The notes below the pieces were generated by a model. That model searched no databases. It saw only the letters and a program-made list of their open reading frames with translations, and was not told where the DNA came from. 64,000 nucleotides of DNA from Polytrichum commune. Taxonomy: Eukaryota > Streptophyta > Polytrichopsida > Polytrichales > Polytrichaceae. The stretch's first letter is position 1. Every line of letters begins with the position of its first letter. This document shows positions 25,385 through 38,283 of this stretch, piece by piece. The stretch spans positions 34,040,001 through 34,104,000 of the forward strand of contig OX485804.1 in NCBI GenBank assembly GCA_950295325.1. The letters are read 5' to 3'. The position numbers and the translations under genes were made by a program.

Positions 25385-25740
25385 TGCACCCATACCCAGA
25401 CCATGCCCATCAGCAACGACCTATGCCCACCCATGCCCACCCATAGCATGACATGTGCGCACCCATGCCCACCCATGCCCACACATAGCATGACATGTGC
25501 CCACCCATGCCCACCCATGCTATTCAAATTGCGCCCATGTATTCAAAAATTATGTAATGTGTATTGTGTAATTGTGTAATTGTGTAATTGTGCCCCACCC
25601 ATGCCCACCCATGCCCACCCATGAACAATAATAGCTCAGCCATGCCCAGCCATGCCCGCCCATGAACAATAATATTGCACCCATGCCCACCCAAAACCCA
25701 TGGGCATGGGTGGGTATGGGCATGGGCATGGGCATGGGCG
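25385..25740. repeat. CCCATGCCCAC minisatellite
   Basis: A short repeat of CCCACCCATG units in several blocks, ending with GGGCATGGGCATGGGCATGG in opposite sense just before the right end of the 1341-bp element. No gene. Confidence 0.65.
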
Positions 25741-26550
25741 CCCAATGTTGGGCTCTGGTGTGAAGCAACTTGGACATGCTCCACCTTTTCCACCAATGAG
25801 AATGCTTGAAGTGTACTGGTCACGGGCTCTCAGTCTCGTGTTTGAAGTGGCCCTTATTGTTTGGAGACTCCATCTTGTATGATTTTGTAGTCTTTGTTTT
25901 TGAAGAAATAGAGATACGTTAGCCCCTAAGCACCTAGTGGACCAATTTTGACTTCTTCACTTTCGCACCCAAGTTGGGGATTTAATGGTAGCTACGATGT
26001 GGTTCTTTAATTAAAATTTTAAATTTGGTTTTTTTGTTTTTATTTTTATTTTTTGTCTTTTTTTGTCTTCTTGGGTAGGGTAGTGTGAAGTGAGGCTTCG
26101 TTGGACCCACCCCACCACAATGAGGATCCACGCCAACCGAACATGGAGATTCTCTAAGCTACCTACATTGATATGTGCAATTAGGTTGCTTTTGTGAATA
26201 GTTTGATTCTTTTTCCATGCAAATTATCTTGGGTCAAAAATCAAGTGACATAAACTTATAATCTTGTTCATTCATCTATTTAGCAATCACAAATAAAAAA
26301 AATCTTTGTATTTTATTACTCAACTAGTAAATACTTGAAATAATGTGAAATGTCAATAAATTAGTGTATGGCAACCTTATTGCACGTATTAGTGTAGTTA
26401 CGTGGGGTGAAATTGGATAACTTGGATGAAATTGAATTAGGTCCATCGTGTATTTGACTTATGTAGAGAGTGAAACTAGACCCACTATGAATGCGCATGG
26501 ATTTATCAATTATGAAATAGAATTTGATTTAAATAACCCCTATATATCTA

Positions 26551-26835
26551 TTGAGAAGGGAAACTATAGATATGCTTGATGAAATGGACGATGTAGTTGA
26601 TATTGAACCCATTGAAGAAGATGACAATGTGCAAATTGGTGATATGCTAGTAGATAGAGTAGGACTCAAGGATGTTGAAAATGCATTGGTGACCTTGAAA
26701 CAATTTTTGGAACAAAAACCTATTGAAGTTACACCTATCATCCAAAGCAATCAAATACTTCAAAAGGAAATTAGATCTTGGCGTGCACAAGAATCTCATC
26801 AATCTACTCTAGATTTGTTCTTTTGTTATGCCTAG
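26551..26835 (+). pseudogene. Transposase C-terminal remnant (Tigger/pogo-like?)
   Basis: A 94-codon frame has an acidic start, a helical middle VENALVTLKQFLEQ and an end QESHQSTLDLFF. A short charged helix followed by QSTLxxFF resembles the C-terminus of pogo/Tigger (CENP-B-like) transposases, and QSTLDLFF fits a PCNA-binding PIP box (Q-x-x-hydrophobic-x-x-FF). There is no catalytic domain upstream in frame. Assignment is from the C-terminal motif only. Confidence 0.35.
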
Positions 26836-26948
26836 ATGTATGATGCCATTCATATCTTATGTTTTATTGTTTTTGATTCCATAAGTGTTACAAATCTAAG
26901 TGTTAACATATGCTTGTTACTTCAAGCCATAATTTCTACTGGAAGCCC

Positions 26949-29900
26949 TCACTGCTCATGACATTCCAACCCTGAACTACGCCGCAAGGTGATCCATTTT
27001 GTCGATTTCAATGGAAGCATTGTCTTCAATGGGAGCTGAAGATCCGGTTCATGATTTTCGTCTTCAACAATGGCCTTGCCTGATTGAGCAGGCATTAAAT
27101 CTAACTTGCCACTTCGCGTACTTTGCCGTTTCCTTACTTGGAGTCCCAAGAACCGAGCGACTTCTTGAAGTCCCCCCCATTTTTCTAAAGCCCTAGCTAG
27201 GTCATATCGTCCTGCACTTCCCACAAGGTGTCAGCCCTTTAAAAGGACCGAGGGATTCGATGATCAAAATGCACTAATGAGTTTTAACTCAGTTTATGTC
27301 GCCTTATTGCACACTGTAATGTCAAAAAAGTGGGCATTCTCCCTCTGTGACTCTACGATGGGATTAATTTAGTGTGCAATAAAGTGAATTTAAATCCAGT
27401 CAATACGCACTAGTGATACTAAGTACAAGTTTGCATTCAAAGGCACCCAGGCTGTACATTCAAACCCAAAATCTTCAATATTATAAAGGTGTTCAACCAA
27501 TTTGAAAACTGCACTTGAAGAATAGCTCAATTTTTGACACAATTTACTAAATTGGAAGTATGTAGCTCAAATACACATTTTGGTCTGTGGACAGGCCTCT
27601 CCGACACTCAGGAGTTAATCCTTGTAAGAGAATCGCAGAGACAATTCATTTTTATTTGCAAAAGATGAGACAAAATCCAGATGTAATTGAGAGGTACTTA
27701 AAACACTTACCAGCTCTTTCTAATGATTTTCTGGTTGGCATATGCTTCCTGTCTTTGCTGTGTTCTATCTGAAACTTCATAATCTGACCCGATTCAAACC
27801 CCACACCCAGGCACAAAAGCCCTCAGAAACTGCAGGAGGTGACTATCTGGAAACTCATAGCAGAAAACAACACCTTATATTTCATAAACCCAATCATCTG
27901 CATTAGGATCTGCCAAAAGTAGGTAAGAAATTGAATAACCTCAGCATACCTCCATATGAATATTCTGTATGTTGTCCCAGTAGCCCCGAGGCTTTCGTTC
28001 CTTGTAGGCCAAAGATAGGTTTAATTTACTAGCTACAGGTCCAAATCCCCCCATACGAGAAATAGCCTTCTCCAAATCCACGCGACCACACTCACGTAAT
28101 TCACACCTCATTGGCATCACTCCTTCTGTTCCCTGCTAGATGATCAACTCGTTTCAGATATTGTATATTTATAGTCCAACAGCCCAACAGTTCAATCTAA
28201 CATAAAGCAGGTCCCTCTCTAAGAGCCACTTTACACTATGACCAAGGGCCATGACCATGAATTTGTGAGAGCCTTTGAAACTCATCCAGAGGCTATACCA
28301 TGAAAGATTTAAGTGTCATGGTCTCCCATATTTGTGTTAGACCCACCTCTTTGTGATAATTCGGTAGACCACAAAACAATATCCGATTCATGCCATGTAG
28401 GAGTCCAAGTAGGTTTGTCATCTATTCAAACTTCATTGGTCCCTTTGGACCTCAAGCTCTAGTTCTAGTGTAAACAAAAATTTCTCTGTATCTCACATTA
28501 AAGCCAAAGATTTGTGAATAGGCGTCCCACCTGTTCAGAAATAAATTTCAGAAGCTCTTTTTCTAAAACTTTAAAATCCCGTTGAAGGCCCTCCACTAAC
28601 GGTCTTCTTCGTGTGCGTGGAAAAGGTTTAGGACCACGCGAAACTCCACGACTGTCCACTGCTTTGCTGGCATCTTCCAGAGCTTTCGCAATTGGTGCAC
28701 AAGAATCTTGTGACACACCAGATTTCTCCCCACTGATGATTTCTACCTCTTTATTTTCGTTTGTATGAGCTGCCGCCTGTTCACTTCCTTGTAAAGATTC
28801 TAACTCAAGAAGTTCAACCCGATCCCGAATTGCGCACAAGTTTGCAGGTAAATCCTCATATATGACCTGCAGAGGAGTCAATCACTCTAGTCAGTGAGAA
28901 CCCTTGCATACATCTTCAAACACATTCAAATATAGATACCTTAACCATTAAAGGTCCAAGAGGCCCATTCTGGGCCTCAACAGCAACATGTTATATGAAG
29001 GCGATTTTTAGCCAAAAAAGTCAAGAGGATAATGCATAATTCCAGTCAGAGCATATATATATGTAAAATAAAGATTTGAGCTCGTGTAAACGATTTGAAC
29101 TTATATCTAATCACCATTGTCACATATGACTTTACTTTCACTTCCTCTTTCTACAAGGTTGTGCTCAATATGAATTCAATATCATAGACCAAATAAAATC
29201 TGCAATTCAGCACTTGTTGAGGGTACATACAAATCGTCACATACCCCCCTATAAACACACCCCCGGTTCTTTGAGGGGTTAAACAAAGCACTCGCATCCT
29301 ACCTCCTCAACCATTGCCTCGGCAAGCAGGGAGTCCTTATGCATCTTGGTGTCCACCAAATATTTGAGCAAAGTGTGCTGTGTCCCCAGAGGCTCTAAGG
29401 TCCATTTTCCTTGAAAAGAATCGAAGTCACCCTCCACTTGTTGGAACAGAATCTCATGCTGAGGCCTCTCCCAGAGGTCTAGAACGACCCGGGCATGTAA
29501 AACCATGTAGAGGAGACACTTACAACCCTCCTGCCACCAAAATGTGGTGATAATGACAGAGACATGTGTCAGAGAAATCAATAAACATACATTTTAAAAG
29601 AGTCCTCCTCACACTCTTCATACAGCCTGCATGCAAGCCACTTTCAAAGGTCCAGACTATTATACCTGTAGTAAACGAACTCTATTCTTATCCCTGGATA
29701 GCACTTCACATATCTCCAAGTTAGGTATAAATCTGGATGACAAAGAGACCACCACACACAAATATGTGTCAGTTCTCAAATTTTGATTTGGTGGAAATTG
29801 ACCACTTCATATGGCTTGCATGTGTAAAACAACTAAACCTGACCTAGTGGCCTAAAACAAACCAAAACGAACAACAAAGGGACGTTCTGGAATAAAAGTA

Positions 29901-32900
29901 AGCTATGTTCTCTGTCTCCCATACTCCTTTACTGAAAATTTATAATAGAAGACTGGATGGCCAATAGCATACAAACACATGATCGTTCTATGGGAGCTGG
30001 AATTACTCTGGCAAATTTTTATATGAAGTAAGAACCGTCCAAACATTTTGCATTGGTGCCTCCACTGTAATTGCTGCAACTACTCGACGGTGCACCCCTC
30101 CGTTTTCCTGCACATGACCATCTGATATTCTTAGCATCATTTTTCTTCGACTCCTATGTGACTTTCACTTTGGGACTTTATTTAGCCAAACATAGAAGAG
30201 TCAGATTCAGATTTGGACTCCATTCACATGTAGAAAAATATTGAAACTACAAACTTTAAACTCCCAATATATCCAGGGTGACTAAGTCCTCCAATCCCTC
30301 AGCTGAATCGATCCCCTCTTTCATAGATTCAACTCAGTTGAAATATTCCACTCACAAAACTTTGTGATACACTCTGTGCTTTGCTCATTCATCTTAGGTC
30401 CCATTCTTTCTTATCCTCTATTTTCATGTTCTCCAGTTTGCTTACATCAATAAAGTCCTCTTTGTCTTTGCAATTCCCCCAAAAGAAGATAAGAGGAAAT
30501 GCAAATGCCCTGCTAGCCACAGCAGACACTTCAGTGTATGCCACACACAACATCAAGAGTGATTTTCAAGTCCTCATTATTTTCACAACTGAACACATAC
30601 TTTCAATCACAATACTCCCTGATATATGCTTAGATATGGGTAAATATGTAGCAAAAAATTAACAGCACTAACCAGCAAATCATCGAAACGTCTTAAATGG
30701 ACTTCGTCTACAGCACATGGCTTTCCAAGTTTACAAGTCTTCCCAACAGCCCCCCAAATGTAATCTCTTTCGCTCCATGTTGTCTTCTCCTTTAATCCCA
30801 CACACACAGATGAGCTTGTAGACTCGTCATCACTAAGTCGCTGTGGAGCTACCAAAGTGGATCCACCTGCAGAATGAACTGCTACATTTCCATCTTCCAT
30901 TTTCTTCGACACACTTGAAGGCAATAATAAGGGTACTGTTGCACTTGATGGCACATTGGTTGAACCTTGTGACAATGTTGTGCAACCTTCAGCTCGCGCC
31001 GCCATTGCCCGCAGATTAGTAGGAAGGTCTGTCCTGATGATTCGCTCAACAAAAGCTGCTGGAAATAACAGTCTAGGTGTGACATTGACTTCATAATGCA
31101 GAACTGTCACACCTGGCCTGCAATCAACACATGTAGGCTGAGGAAAGAAGAGAAGAAAAAAGGACCACACCTATATTTGCCAACACTAACATGTAATATA
31201 GAGTTCTCTTGGCCTGCATGAGATGACTCTGTCTAACAGCTGTAGCCAGGGCAACTTGATCGCCCATTGCTCCTCCCCTACTAGGCTCGCCAAGCCCGTC
31301 AGTACCCATAACTTGTAAGATGACCGGTTATCCCAGTGACCCCAACAATTACAGAGTCTCTTCGTCCCCACAGGCTACTGCCTCAATTAAGAGGTGGACA
31401 CTTTTAACAGTAACCGGGGTAACTTGATTCCCCAAAGCTCCTCCCCTACTGATCTCACCAAGCCTTTTGATTTCTACAACATTTAAGATGACCAGTTGAC
31501 CCAGTGACCTCACTAAATATAGAGTCTTCACCTACAGGCCAATGCCTCGATTAAGAGGTGGACTCTTTCTAACAGCCGTAACCAGGGCAACTTGATCACC
31601 CATTGCTCCTCGCCCACAGGGCTCTTCTTCAGTACTCACAACTTTTAAGATGACTGGTTGACCTGGTGACCCTACAAAGATTGGGTGGACCATAGCAGGG
31701 TAGCGCTAACATAGCTCGGTCAAGAATGGAACTCACACCACTTGTAAGGTGGACATGAGTCCCAACTACTCAAGCTATTGGCTTGATGCTAATCCTGAGA
31801 ACATTGATTTATTGCACAATCTTTTGCTTCATGGAACAACACCTCACAAAAGACCAATGGCCTGCAGTGATCACAAACCTGGAGCTTGGCCGTAAATACC
31901 ACCGTCCAACATACCGCTTAAAGTCTCCATCCACCATAGAAAATCTAAGTTCCTTCCCATCCTTCTGCAATCACAAAAACCTTCAGATTCTCATCCAGGA
32001 ACAACACCACAGAACAACTGCTATGAGATCATGCACCGCCAAACACACAAAAAGCTTGGCAATCTACAAACTGTCAGCAAGTTAGGTACCACATTTCATA
32101 GAAACTGAACATAGCATAAATGCGTCCAAGTGATAGTCAAAGAAATTTGGGGAGTTACAAACCACATCAGGAAGTTCCAGGAGGTCAAGAACTACTCGAG
32201 CTTCAATATGCCAATACATAGCTGCCTGCCTGCCTTCCTGAAGTAGCCATATTCTTCCTGGGTGAGGACACGGAATTTGCTCACTGTGCCAAACCAAAGT
32301 ATGAACCTCAGAGTAAAAAATTGATGCACCTTGTGCAATGTCATATGAATACTTTGTCGTTCCTCTACTCACAAGACAGATGAAATAGAGGGCTCTGCTC
32401 CCAAAAAGTCTTCGTGTTAGGTGTACCTTATGTTCACTTAAATTGTAGTCCTTATATCTATGTAGCCAATTCGTATAATTATAAACACTTATCCATATTA
32501 ACAATCAAGGTTCTTTAACTCTACTCCTTACTTTGGTCAAGTTTACTCACCTGCGAACAAGATTGGGAATAAACTCTGCCAAGCGCTCGTAATCTGTCAA
32601 GACTTCCCAAACGCGTTCCTCACTGGCTTCTATACTGACACTTGCACTAATATGCCGCTCCCGCCATGATACAGTTTCGACATCACATTGCACTTCTCTT
32701 TCCTCTACCTTATTATTTTTTGCATTTCCTTTGGCTGCTTTTGTAGCCCCTCCATTTCCTGTCTGCTTTTTACTAACACTGCTCTTGGTCTTCTCCTGTT
32801 TACTGCTAAGCATGTCCAGCGTGTGCACAAGAAGCTGTGATCTTCGGATGAAAGGATCGACCAAGTGACCCACTTGACTTTTCAGTCTCCCTCCCTTGCA

Positions 32901-32909
32901 AAGAGCCAA
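26949..32909 (-). CDS. START/polyketide-cyclase family protein (At5g08720-like)
   Basis: Twelve exons with GT-AG ends and matching phases read as one protein: 32551 up to about 32898, 32283-32163, 31964-31879, 31117-30673, 30107-30007, 29732-29666, 29530-29303, 28866-28531, 28132-27950, 27768-27711 and 27211-26949, plus an uncertain 5-prime part. The first START-like domain has VWEVLTDYERLAEFIPNLVRS and HPGRIWL. The second has VWTVLTSYKNLPEFIPNLE and a VEGDFDSFQGKW core. The C-terminus keeps GRVDLEKAISRMGGFG and AGRYDLARALEKWGG. Order and exon matches follow Arabidopsis At5g08720 from memory, a predicted plastid or membrane-associated lipid/hydrophobic-ligand binding protein without a proven reaction. 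No break is visible. Introns hold a MITE remnant and tandem repeats. Confidence 0.9.
28215..28480. mobile_element. PIF/Harbinger-like MITE, decayed copy in intron
   Basis: This intron segment starts GAGCCACTTTACACTATGACC and continues CCATGACCATGAATTTGTGAGAGCC, TTTGTGTTAGACCCACCTC and GATTCATGCCATGTAGGAGTCC, in the order found in copies 1 and 2 but with internal deletions and no clear right end. Confidence 0.6.
31222..31700. repeat. Three ~170-bp tandem units in START-gene intron
   Basis: Each unit carries ACTTGATYNCCCATTGCTCC or a variant, AAGATGACYRGTTGACCCAG and ATTAAGAGGTGGAC. They fill much of the intron between exons ending 31879 and starting 31117. Divergence among units is moderate. 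Confidence 0.7.
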
Positions 32910-32949
32910 GTTTCAACACTCAGTGGGATGTTTTATAAAACTTCATCTT

Positions 32950-33736
32950 AGGTTCTAACTTCAAATAAGCATCCAACCCATCGCACTTCCACCTGCTTGT
33001 TTTTATCTGATATACAATTTTGGCTAGGTCCAACGGCGAGCGTGAGGGTGGCACAGGTCCAAGCTAGTTTGAAACAAGCCACTACCAGTAGAACAGATGT
33101 AATACCTCCTCATAGGCGGATGACCCAAATATTCCAAAATTCTTCAGTTGAGCCACTGCAGACAAATACAAAACTCCCAATCAGAAATCTGTACTGGCAT
33201 GTGGGCACCTCGATACTTCAGACAAAACCTCTACATTCAAAAGCTGAAATTACATACCCATTCTACAATAAAAATAGGAGAGGTGATGGAATCAACCATA
33301 ACGAGTGACTGCATTGTTCTCAAAAGTTGAACCTTCAGAGTCCTCCAGCACAAGAACCTGCACATGCGTATATAATGTCAAAACATGATGTCTATCAGAC
33401 TTTCAATCGTATCTTGACAGATTATGAAATTTGCTAGACTATGTAAAATGTTATTGAAATTGAGAACCAGATCTTTCAAGTATGCAAGTCAATTCAATGG
33501 TATCACCTTATGAAACTAATATGAGAATATTATGTAGTTATTTAGTAATGTAACCAAGATGTGAGCAGTCCTATGAGTGCCGGTTTCTTGTATGTTTCAA
33601 ATGACCTCGAAGGTACGACGATTTGACTCAGACTATAGATAGATACATAGATACATAGATACATAGAGAGATAGCGACAGACCTTGCTCTGGACACCACT
33701 AAAGGCGATCAATGTAAGGATGGACGACTGTTGCAC
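32950..33736 (-). CDS. Candidate upstream exons of the START gene (or a separate gene)
   Basis: Four minus-strand exon-like blocks have good acceptors and donors and compatible phases: 33736-33683 (VQQSSILTLIAFSGVQSK), 33357-33297 (VLVLEDSEGSTFENNAVTRY), 33155-33106 (AQLKNFGIFGSSAYEE) and 32992-about 32960 (VEVRWVGCLFE). The last can join the START gene through a weak AAG acceptor near 32898. I do not recognise the sequence. It is not in the Arabidopsis protein as I remember it, so it could be a lineage-specific N-terminus or the end of another gene. Confidence 0.45.
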
Positions 33737-34253
33737 CTAGAAATTGTTATTAGAATTATCCAGCACATTCATTCATCGATTCCAGAAGGTGATATACTAG
33801 ACACAGTTCTTGCAATCATCGCAGTATTGCTGTCTGAAAGCACCTACAGGAAGACACGGTGTGAAACTACTCTGGAGAGATGCACATTACAGTAAGATCC
33901 TGCCTTGTTTCACATTAAATTTTAGAAATCAAGTAAATATTTGTAATTAATAAATGAGTAATAAAAAGGCAGTCAGAAACAGAGACAGTGAGCTCTGAGC
34001 ACATGACATATGGTAGCATAGAATCTAAATATGAGTAAAATTATGATGAATGTGGCCAGGAATACTAAACAGACTTTCATATTGTAACGCTTAAAACAAC
34101 CTTATTTTTCTTGAAATGCACATTGCAGGGTTTCTCTGCTGATTATGCAGAGAGATTACATGAAACATTCCGGATATGCTTCGATTAAATCCACAAAAGG
34201 GACAGTTAAAATTTTCCTGACTACAGGAAATGTGAAAAAAACCAAAAGGTCGA

Positions 34254-34814
34254 ATTATAACACCTTTCTAGTGGGGTTCATCAGCTTCGGGAGTTGGATG
34301 ATCTTGTTGTTGACACCCAGCTTGAAGTCAGTGCTCTCCATATTCATCCCTCCGCAATCGGAGGCAAGAATTGCTTTCACGGGATGTAACTTTAATTTCG
34401 GGGCAGGAGTCACCTGATCCACATTATTTATTTGAATTTCAACATGAACATCACAAACCCAAACAGCTGTCTGTATGGAAAATCGATGGCTCACAACTGC
34501 ATAATTCAGAAGCTTATTCAAAGTTGAGTTCCCGAAATTTGAATACCACACTGTCAAGGCTTTAATGAAACACAACCAAAAAAATTTCAGAAACCGAAAT
34601 ACTTACCACTCCTCCTGCCGTAAAAGGAAATTCCAGGTGGAACCATGACCGCAAACATGTGGCCCCCATGGCTATGGCAGCCAAAAATGGCCCTGGAAAT
34701 GCAAACTACAGAGACAACCGTCTCAATGAGCTCTCCTCCGAATACCGAAATTTCTCCAGCCTTGAAACCTTCATCTTCCTCTCCTCTCCTCTTCTCCTCT
34801 CTTCTCTTGACCAA
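34254..34814 (-). CDS. Possible 5-prime exons of the same minus-strand gene
   Basis: A block ending at 34605 with donor GTG|GTAAGT carries the frame MAAIAMGATCLRSWFHLEF, and a block at about 34466-34256 opens after ATACAG and ends AAG|GTGTTA, reading VTPAPKLKLHPVKAILASDC. Both lie upstream of the exon series at 33.7 kb on the same strand. The N-terminal residues could be part of an organelle-targeting peptide. Splicing is inferred from consensus sites only. Confidence 0.3.
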
Positions 34815-34964
34815 ACTTACATTTCAAAGTTCCACCAATGTGCTCTGCTCCTCCGCAAAAGCATTCTACATCAAACAGCTCAGAATTGACTACAATCATC
34901 AAATGCGGGGGAACAGAAATTGGAGAGATTCAGTTGCAAATCATTCGGTCTCAAATCGCCTCGG

Positions 34965-34986
34965 CGAGAGAGAGAGAGAGAGAGAT
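34965..34986. repeat. GA microsatellite
   Basis: A short GAGAGA run, probably in the 5-prime flank of the minus-strand gene to its left. Confidence 0.7.
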
Positions 34987-34999
34987 TGGGAATCCAAAG

Positions 35000-36300
35000 T
35001 CGGTGAAGAAACTGAGGTGAAGATAGGTGATGATGTTGCTGCTTCCCAATTGGCCCCGCGGATGTGGTGTGGATGACGCTCATCCGTCCTCTGTCATCCA
35101 TCATCACTTTCATCACCTATTTCTCATCAGGGTTGATGGACTAGATAACCAGCGCGAGAGAGCGGATGACGAGCTGCGGAAGCTATTCGAGTTGTTTATC
35201 AGACATAGCCGATCATATCATGGACCAAATTGGGGAATTATAGATGGTATTGTGCCTTCATGGATGAAAACTGTGACAATTTTGATACCCTTTTTGTTAT
35301 TTGATGAGTAATTTAATAACCCCAAGGGCCGAGGATGAAAGGGGTTAAGGTATGCAAGTGCTATTCAATTACTTTTTCCTTGTTTCTTCATGATTTTTCT
35401 ATTGATCAAAGTTACGTCATGAAATTTGTGTTGCATTAACAAATCTATGATGAAACATCAACAACAACAACAAAAAAATGAGATTGTAAATCAAACCTCC
35501 CTTTAATTAGTGATGATTGTCAAAATTGCATGGGTGTTGAATCTTTAATTCCTAAATGCACTTAGGCATTTGGGGGTGAAGACCGGTGAACTTGGACTTA
35601 GGCAATTGTTGAAGGCAATCAATGCATGTTTATTGGAATTGAAATGTACAAATGTGAGTTGTTTGTAGTATATAGAATTTGGGAATACATGAGTCTTCCC
35701 CAATGTGTTGAGTATTAAGTGTATAGTTTTTAAAGATGTAGTCCAATCTCTTATGACCACGTGTCTTTGAGACGTTTTTTCTTAGATCCATAACTAGCCA
35801 CATAGCATTCAAATATAGGTGTTCAATCATGGAAAGTAATTGGACAACAACCACATACCTTACAGACATATTTGGGCAACCTCCTCTTTTAGCCCACCAA
35901 TCAAAGAGATTGATGGCTTCAACTGGAGGTAGGAAAGGACAAGGACAAGGGTCACACTTTGGGAAAGTCATCATCTTGTCTTCGAACACCACTTTGGGCA
36001 TCAAATGGTTATGATGCCAGATGGCAGGCGCTTGGAACACTACATTTTAATGTTGGACTACAACAAGTTAGGGGCCCCTAGCACTAGTTAGCACAATGCA
36101 AGCATGGGTGGAACGCCACCCACCATGCGCACTGCAGGTGGTTATCCGCCTGAGGAATCAAGCACGCCAACCCCAATGCCTTCCCCCACCTTATATTCCC
36201 AATCATAATTTCCATCACAAAGAATCTTAGGTTGAACCACACATTCAAAACATCCACCTCATTTAGTTAAAATGTCACAATTTCCAAAAAGTAGTCTACA
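35000..36300. other. Gene-free stretch
   Basis: No supported gene. Short frames on both strands have no domain signature. It separates the START gene from MITE copies to the right. Confidence 0.4.
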
Positions 36301-36309
36301 ACTTTCCAA

Positions 36310-36690
36310 ATGATGTGCATAATCTCAAGATGTGAATGCAAGATGAATCTACATGGCATCGAATGAAACACGTCTCATGGTCACTTGGATTATTATCAAA
36401 AACCACCTCTTGGAGGTAGGCCTAACACAAAACCGGGAGATCATGGTACTCCGAACACTCACAACCATTGGTTTATTCTATTTTATCATGTGTGAGAACG
36501 TGCTAGAATCAAAATTCACTGACATAGCATTTGGTTGAGGGCCTGGTCACATATGACTTCACACTACACTTAGAGGGTCCGTGACCGCACTATATGGTTT
36601 TGGAGGTGTATTGGGACGGCCTTTAGACACTCTCTTTTGGGCTCTCAAAATTTCATGGTCACGGCTCTTGGCTCATGTGTGACGTGACCC
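36310..36690 (-). mobile_element. PIF/Harbinger-like MITE, truncated copy (minus)
   Basis: Reverse-orientation match to copies 1 and 2: ends at GTGACCC followed by TTA (36691-36693), with CACAAAACCGGGAGATCATGG and GGTCACGGCTCTTGGCTCATG in order. The other end is missing past about 36310. Confidence 0.65.
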
Positions 36691-36699
36691 TTAGCATGG

Positions 36700-37540
36700 C
36701 ACCGTCCACATCAATTTCAATGTCACACTAGAGTAGAAATATAGTGTATCTGACAACAACTTTGTTCCAAAAAGTAAATCCACTTACAGATCAAAGGAAC
36801 TCCTAATTTATTGACACAAAGATCTTGTGGTAGATCTTTAGGCTCACGGAGGCCATTTACGGTACATAGTGTGGGTTATTGTTTGGAGTTCTGGGGTGTT
36901 ATAACCTCTTATTTACAACATTAATTCTAGTCTTAATTGTTCTTCAATGCGCACACTGCCTATTGTGTTAAGTTGCTAACAATTGGTGTTCTTCGTAAGA
37001 GAATATATACCAAATCATACTCCAAATAGTAACCCACACTATTTACCATACTTCGTGACAAGTTTATTGGGGGGATGGTGATATTCAATTTATTGGAAGG
37101 CATTTCTTATGTATGGAAAAGAACTACACCAAATATTGTATTTGGTGTCACCAATTCTATTTGTCTTGCTCGATACTAATTGTAAATCACCCATGTAGTG
37201 TCACCAACACAAAGTGCCAACCCAAACATTTTCATCATCACTTGTAAAAGAAACTAGGCTTTATAGATGTATAATGTTGCGATTGTTGTCACTTACTAAG
37301 TGATTTTTCATCAAAATTTCAATCATATATGACAATATCTCATCACGTGATTGTTAGGATGCATAATATACCATGTTTTGTTTCAAAAATTGACATTTGG
37401 ATTAACTATAAGTAAGTTGGGATGACAATACTTGTACACTTACTCATAAAAACTGTCACTAGAAAAGTTACCACATTGACACTAAATATCATATGGCACT
37501 CAATACCAAAATAAATAACCAACGTCGGGCAATCCAGTGG
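36700..37540. other. Gene-free stretch
   Basis: AT-rich noncoding DNA; nothing recognised. Confidence 0.4.
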
Positions 37541-37541
37541 C

Positions 37542-38283
37542 CCCGGGTAGGGCACTCGTGAAAATTTATTAAACCATGTGAGAAAGAATGTAGGGTATTT
37601 TTTATTCATTTGTGAGAAAATTTATACAATTCTTTGATGTAATGAAGCACCTCTTCAATTACAAAGTTGTGTGTATAAAAAAATAAGGGTACCATATAAT
37701 GCATCAATTTATCTAATTCTTTCAATCTAAAATAGGGTTGGGAATAGTAGGTAGAGAAAAAATATTGAGGCAGAGGTATACAATGCATTTTATGGTGGTC
37801 AATGGATGAAAAACTATCCATTTTCAATCCAAATTTCCGAATGAGCTTAGATGTTCATATTTTTTATTTTGGTGCTTCTCTCAAGTTTGCTTGCTTCAAG
37901 TTTGTTTGATTTGAACATTGTTTGATGTATGTTTTGGAACAATAGGAGGTCCTAATAATGCTTCAAGTTTTTATGTTTTGGTACATTGTTTGATGTCTTC
38001 AGTTTAGACATGGTTTATTGAATTTTCACTACAAACTTTCAAGAGTCCTATGATTCGTCATTCATGGGGTCAAATATAAAAACTATAAGGAACATAGGGT
38101 ACTAGAAACTAGTTCACTTGCGACTTTATAAATACAAATAGGGTCATCTAAAATGACAAATTTTGGATTTATTTGTACTGATAGGGTGTAAAGAATTCCA
38201 ATTTCTTAGATAAATAGCCCCATGATAAATACCCTTCCGTCGCAGATGGGTTATTAAATACATGTATGAGTGCCCTACCCGGG
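37542..38283. mobile_element. 742-bp MITE, CCCGGGTAGGGCACTC ends
   Basis: Inverted ends CCCGGGTAGGGCACTCGTG and CCCGGGTAGGGCACTCATA match over 16 bp. The right half (AAATAGCSCCATKWTAAWA, CGCAGRTG, ATAC...GAGTGCCC) resembles the right half of the 816-bp element at 3024-3839, so they are probably one family. Flanking 8-mers (CAGTGGC and CCGCTCGC) do not match well. Confidence 0.65.

Larger units (their letters stand above)
24417..25757. mobile_element. 1341-bp hAT-like element nested in MITE
   Basis: Inverted ends CAGAGCCCAACATT and AATGTTGGGCTCTG, with the 8-bp duplication GTGTGAAG at 24409-24416 and 25758-25765. CAG start and 8-bp target fit hAT. It has no transposase and itself holds a second element. 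Confidence 0.75.
24007..25853. mobile_element. PIF/Harbinger-like MITE, copy 2, split by nested insertions
   Basis: The ends GGGCCACTTCACACACGAG and the complement of GGGCCACTTCAAACACGAG are flanked by TTA (24004-24006 and 25854-25856). The inside aligns with copy 1 at 10797-11295 once 24417-25757 is removed. Confidence 0.8.

Noticed and set aside
24409-25766. Mutator-like element with 9-bp duplication
   Set aside because: The perfect direct repeat adjacent to the ends is 8 bp (GTGTGAAG) once the CAG termini are counted as part of the element, which fits hAT better.
34645-35076. Plus-strand ORFs around 34.6-35.1 kb
   Set aside because: They overlap minus-strand exon-like blocks and a GA microsatellite and show no domain.
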